Source of the DNA: Salvelinus alpinus
Lineage: Eukaryota > Chordata > Actinopteri > Salmoniformes > Salmonidae
Reading direction: 5' to 3'
Assembly: GCF_045679555.1 (NCBI RefSeq)
Contig: NC_092100.1
Coordinates: 35,984,106-36,048,105 of the forward strand
DNA length: 64,000 bases
The notes below the pieces were generated by a model that ran no database searches, was not told the origin of the DNA, and saw nothing but the letters and a program-made list of their open reading frames with translations. Numbering within the stretch: position 1 is the stretch's first letter; each line of letters begins with the position of its first letter. The position numbers and the translations under genes were made by a program. Positions 55,520-64,000 of the stretch are shown here, piece after piece.

Positions 55520-57440
55520 AATGGATATATGTAATGGATTACAAACAACGGTAACTGTAATCCGTTACATTACCTGCAAAAAATATTGTAATCAGATTAC
55601 AGATACCTTTGAAAAAATAGAGGATTACTTAAATTCAGAAAGGATGACACTTCTCTGTTGTTTCAATGACATTCAAATCAGCATTGAAAAAAGGCGCAGA
55701 TTTAAGTTTGTTCCACCAGAGCGAGTCTGACCACAAGTCAGAGACCACTATGATGACACACCAAATGTGTTTGATGGATCGTGGGAAAAGAGCAGGAATA
55801 GGCTTTTGTAGGCTACAGTCCAAGCTATGTCTTCCAATGGTGCAACTGCTGTCGGCATCCAAAGATTATCCAATTTGAATAAACGCTTAGAGGTACAGCA
55901 AGGAAGACAGCAGTGGGGTAGTCTACAGCGATACGGATAACACTTATTATTGATATCTACATAGCGCATTGATGTGAATCACACTGCTGCTCTCTCATTT
56001 ACCTATTTACGCCTTACGGATTGTGGTTGTTGTGGATGGTTGTTCACAAATCTAAATGTGTGTTTGAACCCAATAATGGTTGAATTCAAGAATTTAATCT
56101 GCCTATCAATCATNNNNNNNNNNNNNNNNNNNNNNNNNNNNNNNNNNNNNNNNNNNNNNNNNNNNNNNNNNNNNNNNNNNNNNNNNNNNNNNNNNNNNNN
56201 NNNNNNNNNNNNNTGTTTTTGAAACCAGTGGACAGCCAGTGAAAAATGCGCTCTTGCAACAGCTGCATAGTGCGGATCCCAGCCTATGGAATAAAAAAAA
56301 TCTAATTCATGCTGATAAAAAAAAAATTGCACACTTTTGATAGACTTAAAGGAGCAATCTGTAGTTGCTACATCCATTTTTTGACTTATAAATTATATAT
56401 ATATACTATATATCCATTGATTCTTGAAGAATAGAACTTATAAATGCCTCATGAGCTTAGTTCAACTGTCACACTCCATGAGAACCCACAATATAAGCTT
56501 GTTTTTCTCCAATGTTTGTAAACATTGTAAATATACACAAACACTGTATAGTCTCATAACATGGTTAAAACAATAATTGTTATATCATGGATGGTCAGTC
56601 CATAGCTCTGTCTATAAATCTGAGAGCTGTTACATTTCTCCAGGCCCATCTCTCAGCTTTTTAACAAAACAGAGGCGGGGTGGTCGTTTCGTTATTGTTT
56701 CATCTGTGGATTTGCACTTTAAACAGCTGCATATTATCAAGATATAAAAGTGTCACCAACAAAAAGGTAAACAATAGGCCTATAGCAAATGCAGCATTTT
56801 GCATTCATTTTTCACATGTAAATAGCACTTTTCAGTAGTGCTCAAAGCATGCCATTCCATGAGCGCAGCATTTATTTTTCAACTCGAATCAATGAGCCCA
56901 ATCAGACCTCCATGACAACACAATCATAAACAACAGAGTAGGGTTGGCTAATAAGTCCTTAGTTTTATGGTCCTGCTCAGGTAAAACAATTTGGCTAATC
57001 TATACTTCCATATTTCCAAGTTCTATTCTTGAAGATCAAGGAGTATAACATTTATTGGAATTACTGGATTTCTGATAGACATTGTTTTTTAATGTAAAGA
57101 TATAATGTCATCGTATTATTATATGTAATAGAAAGTGATGGGTTAGAAGAGGCCTACATAACCAACCCATAAAGTAAAATGTAACACCCATATAGGGCCA
57201 GCTATGTAAACTTTAACATTGATTTATCCTGCAATAGATGTCGTTCAATTGGTAACATACATTCTTGACTTCTTCTAATGCCTCTTAAGGGGAAAGTCAT
57301 CTAAAAGTAACGGAATGTAATCAGATTACGTTACTGAGTTTGGGTAATCCAAAAGTTATATTACTGATTACAATTTTGGACAGGTAACTTGTAACTGTAA
57401 CAGATTACATTTAGAAAGTAACCTGCCCAACGCTGTAAGA
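55520..57440. mobile_element. Element with inverted TAATCnGATTAC-type ends, containing the assembly gap
   Basis: The left end ('gtaatccgttacattacctg', 'ttgtaatcagattacag') and the reversed right end ('gtaatctgttacagttac', 'ttgtaatcagtaatataac') resemble each other. The pair encloses about 1.8 kb without a recognised frame. The N run at 56114-56213 lies inside, so the internal structure is uncertain. Confidence 0.55.
56114..56213. other. Assembly gap, 100 N
   Basis: Exactly 100 undetermined bases, a conventional placeholder for a gap of unknown size. Frames crossing it are meaningless. Confidence 1.
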
Positions 57441-58842
57441 ACACGTATTATTTGACAAGTATTTATTCTGTCCATCCACAGAAACCTTGACTAGGCCTAC
57501 TGGTCAGTTAACTGAAAAATCCCTTCAGATACATTGTTCATTAGTGTTAACAATCAGGTACTGTATATCTGCCACGGCTCTCGCTTTGCCTCGGAGAAAT
57601 AGGCCTACACTAGCCATATTTATGACTGAAAACATAAACAAAGAATTTAGCTTGTAAAACTTATTCTCTTTTTAGTCATAAATGGTTAAGGCCTACATGT
57701 CCTTATCATCCTTCCTGCTTTTTCCCTAGCAGAAGCTTATTCTCATAACATAATCTGAATTATTATGATAGGATTATTATTTTCAATAATAATAATGCAG
57801 ACCAATATAATAGAGGATCATATCATATTACATCATACAACAATTATATAATATATCATAATTTCAAATTATTATTATTTTCATAAATCACATGCAGTAA
57901 TTATATATCTGATAGGCTACGCAATTACAATATATGACTCATTAACATTTGAATTTCTGCTGATTTGTAATGGTTACATGTGGGAGAAATGTGAATAATA
58001 ATTAACATGCAGGTTGGTACATTTTCAGCAAGTGCATCTCTTCCTAAATTCCTCTATCTCTCTGTGCTCTCTTATCCAATCAGTTGGTATGCATTAAACA
58101 TTGATGGTTATTGTGAAATAATGCACTACAATATTAAATTCATCAATATAAACTGTTGTAGTCTACACCTTTCTGAGACAGAATTTAAAGGCATGTTGTA
58201 CTGAGATTAAAATATTGAAATTGTCCTCTGCACACCAGCTGTTGTTGCTTGTTAGGTCCTGAGAAAGGTAATATTATAAGACAATATTATGGATAAGACC
58301 CTTACCATTTCCAAAATGAACCTGATATTGATGCATAATAAAAGGCTTTTTATAGGCCTATTTTCACTTGGTTTCCATGTATTTGATGCCATTCAATTTG
58401 CTCGGCTCCAGCCATTATTATGAGCCGTCCTCCCCTCAGCAGCCTCCACTGATGTAAGCCTATACATTTCTATTGTTTCTGTTGTTGTTCTTGACAAGTT
58501 TATGCTGAATAAATCAGATTATTTTGCATAATAAAAAACGCATCAAAATAAACTCAAAAGAGCATCCCAGATATGCAGGAACGTTTTATGAGTTCCCCAT
58601 TTTAAATAGGTTAAATAGGCCAAGTAATAGGTTACTTATTTTCTTTCTCTCCATTGAAAAATGTGTTGCTAAGAATTATTGTATTTTTAAAAAACTTTTA
58701 AATGTAAATGACCATTTATTTCTGTATGCCTACATTATGATCAACATTTTAATGACTCCAGGGCCAGCTCCAAGTATAAGCAACATAAGGTTGCCTGTCA
58801 GACCCAAACCAAACCAAACCACACACACACACACACACACAC
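57441..58842. other. AT-rich intergenic sequence, no gene
   Basis: Runs such as 'aataataataatgcag' and 'attatataatatatcat' near 57780-57860. Short frames at 58007-58204 and 58524-58886 show no domain. A CA run directly precedes the solo LTR. Confidence 0.5.
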
Positions 58843-59229
58843 TGTCACGTTCTGACCTTAGTTCTTTTGTATTTTCTTTGTTTTAGTTGGTCAGGGCGTG
58901 AGTTGGGTGGGTTATCTATGTTTTGTGTTTCTATGTTGGGTTTTTCGTTTGGCCTGATATGGTTCTCAATCAGAGGCAGGTGTTAGTCATTGTCTCTGAT
59001 TGGGAACCATATTTAGGTAGCCTGTTTTCTGTTGTGTTTGGTGGGTGGTTGTCTTCCGTGTCTGTTTGTTCACGTTACGGGACTGTTTCGGTTTTCTTAT
59101 CTATGCACTTTGTTATTTTTGTATTGTTGTCGTGTTCAGTATTATTAAATAATATGGACACTTGTCACGCTGCGTATTGGTCCGACATTTCTTACTCCTC
59201 GTCAGATGAGGAGGACGAATTCCGTTACA
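58843..59229. mobile_element. Solo LTR of the same family as 36827-39382
   Basis: It starts TGTCACGTTCTGACC and ends TTACA, and shares 'atatggttctcaatcagagg', 'ctttgttattttt' and 'ctgcgtattggtccga' with the LTRs described above. CACAC flanks both sides (58838-58842 and 59230-59234), although the left copy lies in a CA repeat. Probably the product of LTR-LTR recombination. Confidence 0.85.
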
Positions 59230-59234
59230 CACAC

Positions 59235-59765
59235 AGCCTTCGGAAAGTATTCAGACCCATTGACTTTTTCCACATTTTGTTACATTACAGCCTTTTTCTA
59301 AAATGTATTAAATAAATAAAAAATGTCATCAATGTACACACAATACCCCATAATGACAAAGCAAAAAGAGGTTTTTGGAATTTTTTGCTAATTTATTACA
59401 AATAAATAACTGAAATATCACATTTACATAAGTATTCAGACCCTTTACTCAGTACTTTGTTGAAGCACCTTTGGCAGCGATTACAGCATCGAGTCTTCCT
59501 GGGTATGATGCTACAAGCTGGGCACACCTGTATTTGGGGAGTTTCTCCTTCCCTTCTCTGCAGATCCTCCCAAGCTCTGTCAGGTTGGATGGGGAGTGTT
59601 GCTGCACAGCTATTTTCAGGTCTCTCCAGAGATGTTCGATGCTCCCCATCCAACCTGACAGAGCTTGAGGATCTGCAGAGAAGAATGGAAGAAACTCCCC
59701 AAATACAGGTGTGCACAGCTTGTAACATCATACCCAAGAAGACTCAAGGCTGTAATCGATGTTGG
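59235..59765. mobile_element. Two Tc1-like fragments in inverted orientation
   Basis: 59235-59605 is the end of a Tc1-like element with its transposase C-terminus on the minus strand (LPIQPDRAWEDLQRREGETP). From 59640 the same sequence returns on the plus strand (LQRRMEETPQIQVCTACNII), so about 120 bp form an imperfect hairpin around 59620. Confidence 0.8.
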
Positions 59766-59821
59766 CAGGGATGCTGGGTTCAGGGGGCTATGACTCTGGC
59801 TCCTTGTAGACAACCATGTGG

Positions 59822-60190
59822 TTATTTCTGCACTCCACAGCCATGTGGATAAGCCTTTTGTACACTTTCTTCACCACCCACTGCAGATTTACTTATTTTC
59901 TGCAGAGCTGATGATGTTTGCTGATCGGATATTTCCCTCTTTGAAGTGAAGGGGGAAATCGATAGAATGGCATCCCCTTTCAAAGTTTGACGACATGGCA
60001 ACCCCATCAGTTGAGACTTCAGTTCCATTTCGAAATCATCTGGCTGAAAGTGCTGGCTACAAACACAAACATTTTGATATTTCTTACACCTCCACGGGGT
60101 GTTCCTCCACGTCCTGAAATCGCTATGAATTCTGGATATTGTGGTTTTCTTACAACCAGGTAATGTAGCTGCCCCGTTTCTACCAGTGAG
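59822..60190 (-). pseudogene. THAP-type zinc finger fragment
   Basis: The minus-strand frame contains CSQHFQPDDFEMELKSQL and LKGDAILSI, preceded by WRNTPWRCKKYQNVCV and LPGCKKTTIS. Cys-x2-His with a downstream Leu-x-x-x-Ala-(I/V)-(P/L)-(S/T)-I is the core of the THAP DNA-binding domain found in host THAP proteins and P-element-like transposases. The frame is open upstream to 60397, but the start of the domain is unclear and no splice partners were identified. It lies among transposons. It could be a dead transposase piece or one exon of an unrecognised gene. Confidence 0.55.
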
Positions 60191-60384
60191 ATGTAGAACC
60201 GCTTGTATTTGCATGTAGTGACGAAATTCTAAACTTTTATGACACATATTATATGTTAATAACATATTAATGGACATATATAGTGAAATAGAGCAGTGGT
60301 GAAATATCCCTTTAACATGGCATATGTCATGGCAAAATGTGTGGAATTGCAGGAAATTTGCTTTAAAACTGAAAATATATATAT

Positions 60385-62225
60385 ATTTTTTATTCACCTT
60401 TATTTAACCAGGTAGGCTAGTTGAGAACAAGTTCTCATTTACAACTGCGACCTTGCCAAGATAAAGCAAAGCAGTTCGACAGGTACAACAACGCAGAGTT
60501 ACACATGGAATAAACAAACATACAGTCAATAATACAGTAGAAAAAGTATATATACAGTGTGTGCAAATGAGGTAAAATAAGGGAGGTAAGGCAATAAATA
60601 GGCCATGGTGGCGAAGTAATTACAAAATACCAATTAAACACTGGAGTGATAGATGTGCAGAAGATAAATGTGAAAATAGAGATACTGGGGTGCAAAGGAG
60701 CAAGATGAATAAATAAATACAGTATGGGGATGAGGTAGTTGGATGGGCTATTTACAGATAGGCTATGTACAGGTGCAGTGATCTGTGAGCTGCTCTGACA
60801 GCTTGTGCTTAAAGCTAGTGAGGGAGATATGAGTCTCCAGCTTCAGTGATTTTTGCAGTTCGTTCCAGTCATTGGCAGCAGAGAACTGGAAGGAAAGGCG
60901 GCCAAAGGAGGAATTGGCTTTGGGGGTGACCAGTGAGATATACCTGCTGGAGCACGTGCTACGGGTGGGTGCTGCTATAGTGACCAGTGAGCTGAGATAA
61001 GGCGGGGCTTTACCTAGCAAAGACTTGTAGATGACCTGGAGCCAGTGGGTTTGGCGACAAGTATGAAGCGAGGGCCAACCAACGAGAGCATACAGGTCGC
61101 AGTGGTAGGTAGTATATGGGGCTTTGGTGACAAAACGGATGGCACTGTGATAGACTGCATCCAATTTGTTGAGTAGAGTGTTGGAGGCTATTTTGTAAAG
61201 GACATCGCCCGAAGTCGAGGATCGGTAGGATGGTCAGTTTTACGAGGGTATGTTTGGCAGCATGAGTGAAGGATGCTTTGTTGCAAAATAGGAAGCCGAT
61301 TCTATAATTTTTGATTGGAGATGCTTAATGTGAGTCTGGAAGGAGAGTTTACAGTCTAGCCAGACCCCTAGGTATTTGTAGTTGTCCACATATTATAAGT
61401 TAGAACCGTCCAGATTAGTGATGTTGGACGGGCGGGCAGGTGCAGGCAGTGATCGGTTGAAGAACATGCATTTAGTTTTACTTGCATGTAAGAGCAGTTG
61501 GAGACCACGGAAGGAGAGTTGTATGGCATTGAAGCTCGTCTGGAGGTTAGTTAACAGTGTCCAAAGAAGGGCCAGAAGTATACAGAATGATGTCGTCTGC
61601 GTAGAGGTGGATCAGAGCAGCAAGAGCGACATCATTGATGTATACAGAGAAGAGAGTCGGCCCGAGAATTGAACCCTGTGGCACCCCCATAGAGACTGCC
61701 AGAGGTCCGGACAACAGGCCCTCCGATTTGACACACTGAACTCTGTCAGAGAAGTACTTGGTGAACCAGGCGAGGCAGTCATTTGAGAAACCAAGGCTGT
61801 TGAGTCTGCCGATAAGAATGAGGTGATTGACAGAATCGAAAGCCTTGGCCAGGTCGATGAATACGGCTGCACAGTAATGTCTTTCATCGATGGCGGTTAT
61901 GATATCATTTAGGACCTTGAGTGTGGCTGAGGTGCACCCATGACCAGCTCTGAAACCAGATTGCATAGCGGAGAAGGTACGGTGGGATTCAAAATGGTCG
62001 GTAATCTGTTTGTTAACTTGGCTTTCGAAGACCTTCGAAAGGCAGGGTAGGATAGATATAGGTCTGTAGCAGTTTGAGTCTAGAGTGTCTCCCCCTTTGA
62101 AGAGGGGGATGATCGCGGCAGCTTTCCAATCTTTGGGAATCTCAGATGATACGAAGGAGAAACAGGCTAGTAAATAGGGGTTGCAACAATTTCGGCAGAT
62201 AATTTTAGAAAGAGAGGGTTCCATG
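60385..62225 (-). mobile_element. LINE family B, copy 3, 5'-truncated
   Basis: The tail ('tttatttaaccaggtaggct' on plus) is at 60385-60480. Reading leftwards on the minus strand, 61547-62224 is an open 225-residue reverse transcriptase segment with AAVFIDLAKAFDSVNHLI, SMGVPQGSILGPTLFSVYIN and the catalytic LIHLYADDIILYTSG intact. The C-terminal part (KAPYTTYHCDLYALVGWPSL) is at 60763-61164, with frame breaks between. Everything upstream of the reverse transcriptase is missing. Confidence 0.9.
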
Positions 62226-62574
62226 GCAAAATGAGTAGATTTGCATGAAATGTGTTATAAAATTACTACATTCTCTCTCCGTCCAATGGCAAAATGTGTA
62301 AAATTGCACAGATCACTGGAAAGGCATTCTGGTCTTGTTAAAGTCTACTGTAAATTTAAAATTGTTCATAAATTCGTCCAAGGTGGCTTAGCAGTTCAGA
62401 CGTCTTTTTCTGTTCCGTATTGTTGTGTCCTGTATATATATATATTTACACCTTTCTTCGCATATCTTTTATCTATTTTATTATCCAAGAACTCAACTAC
62501 AAAAGCTTTCCTGCAAAAGCTTTCCTGCAACCCGCTTCACCAAGTACAAAAAGTATTATTTACCTCAATCTGAA

Positions 62575-64000
62575 AATCCATCGTGGAAGCTAGCCAGGGG
62601 CTAATTCAGAAGCTAGCCTGAAAGCTAACCAGAAGCTACTCCGATAGCTAGCCAGAAGCTAATCTGTAGCTGCCCCGAAATTAGCCGGTTTGCTGGCTAG
62701 CGTTGGTGTTTCAGCTGCCCACGTTTAGTGGTCATCAGCTATTCCTTTAGCTCGATAATCTACCGGCACTTTTGTGCAACGCGACTCGGACCGGAGCATT
62801 CCGGGACTCTTTTTCTCTCAGTTTCCCCGGACTCCAGCCGCAGGCTCTGGACACTTGCACCTTGATTTCGCAGCTAGCTAGCTGCAAACCGTGTGACTAT
62901 TGGCTTACGTCGACCCCGGAGCAAACTCAAATCATTCTGGAGCTAGCCAGCTGAGGAGTTCCATCACCATCCGGACCCGTTTCTTTTGTTGCTACTGCCT
63001 GCAGAGTTCTGTTATACTATCCAGGTCTGTTCCCAAACAATTTGAACTTCTACTTTTAAAAATCCACCTCTCTAAAAACAAGTCTCTCACCGTTGCCGCC
63101 TGCTATAGACCACCCTCTGCCCCCAGCTGTGCTCTGGACACTATATGTGAACTGATTGCCCCCCATCTATCTTCAGAGCTCGTGCTGCTAGGCGACCTAA
63201 ATTTGAACATGCTCAACACCCCAGCCACCCTACAATCTAAGCTTGATGCCCTCAATCTCACACAAATTATCAATGAACCTACCAGGTACCACCCCAATTC
63301 CGTAAACACGGGTACCCTCATAGATATCATCCTAACAAACTTGCCCTCCAAATACACCTCTGCTGTTTTCAACCAAGATCTCAGCGATCACTGCCTCATT
63401 GCCTGCATCCGTAATGGGTCAGCGGTCAAACGACCTCCACTCATCACTGTCAAACGCTCCCTGAAACACTTCAGCGAGCAGGCCTTTCTAATCGACCTGG
63501 CCGGGGTATCCTGGAAGGATATTGATCTCATCCCGTCAGTAGAGGATGCCTGGTCATTTTTTAAAAATGCCTTCCTCACCATCTTGAATAAGCATGCCCC
63601 ATTCAAGAAATTTAGAACCAGGAACAGATATAGCCCTTGGTTCTCTCCTGACCTGACTGCCCTTAACCAACAGAAAAACATCCTATGGCGTTCTGCATTA
63701 GCATCGAACAGCCCCCGTGATATGCAACTTTTCAGGGAAGCCAGAAACCAATATACACAGGCAGTTAGAACAGCCAAGGCTAGCTTTTTCAAGCAGAAAT
63801 TTGCTTCCTGCAACACAAATTCAAAAAAGTTCTGGGACACCGTAAAGTCCATGGAGAATAAGAACACCTCCTCCCAGCTTCCAACCGCTCTGAAGATAGG
63901 AAACACTGTCACCACCGACAAATCCACTATAATTGAGAATTTCAATAAGCATTTTTCTACGGCTGGCCATGCTTTCCACCTGGCTACCCCTACCCCGGAC
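62575..64000 (+). mobile_element. LINE family B, copy 4, leader joined to ORF; open to the right edge
   Basis: 62575-62998 is a leader with the repeated motif 'gaagctagccagaagcta'. At about 63002 it joins a coding region at 'gcagagttctgttatac', part-way into the endonuclease, so the start of the ORF is absent. From there one frame stays open for about 1 kb to the window end: KSLTVAACYRPPSAPSCALD, LLGDLNLNMLNTPATLQS, DLSDHCLIACI, SPWFSPDLTALNQQKNILW, FNKHFSTAGHAFHLATP. It is the least damaged copy here. Whether the reverse transcriptase is also intact cannot be seen. Confidence 0.9.

Overview
The window is vertebrate nuclear DNA, almost certainly from a salmonid fish (Oncorhynchus/Salmo/Salvelinus type). 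The evidence is intron-rich genes with vertebrate-specific isoform exons, set in repeats typical of salmonids: an HpaI-type tRNA-derived SINE, several Tc1-like elements, and four copies of one LINE ending in a 'cctacctggttaaataaagg' tail. No prokaryotic features are present. One 100-N assembly gap lies at 56114-56213.

Layout. (1) 636-10557, minus: impdh1 (IMP dehydrogenase 1), with the retinal-type alternative N-terminal exon; its last few codons lie beyond the left edge. Its largest intron holds a LINE split by a hAT transposon. (2) 14020-15067, plus: gcsh, glycine cleavage H protein, five exons, complete, 172 aa. (3) 16034-21812: a transposon nest, with a LINE inside a long-inverted-repeat element and a further 1.8 kb insertion inside the LINE. 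(4) 21856-28261, minus: a ten-exon gene that splices in frame to 904 residues. It joins a ubiquitin-interacting-motif-like segment to a photolyase/cryptochrome domain whose flavin-proximal Asp and Trp triad follow the plant cryptochrome pattern. This is the most interesting object in the window. (5) 28985-36522: LINE, Tc1, microsatellite and SINE insertions. (6) 36827-39382: a complete non-autonomous LTR element with a 5-bp target duplication. (7) 43025-54180, minus: a ZFHX-family (ATBF1-like) zinc-finger/homeodomain gene. It has lost the region of homeodomains 1 and 2, keeps homeodomain 3, and has a decayed homeodomain 4 downstream of its stop. (8) 55520-64000: repeats, a solo LTR, a THAP-finger fragment and two further LINE copies, the last with an open frame running off the right edge.

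The four host genes do not form one pathway: purine synthesis, mitochondrial glycine cleavage, a putative light-responsive flavoprotein and a transcription factor. Exon boundaries were set by hand from splice consensus and phase. All four genes keep consistent phase across every junction used, which is the main support for the models. Family assignments rest on recalled motifs, not on a database search.
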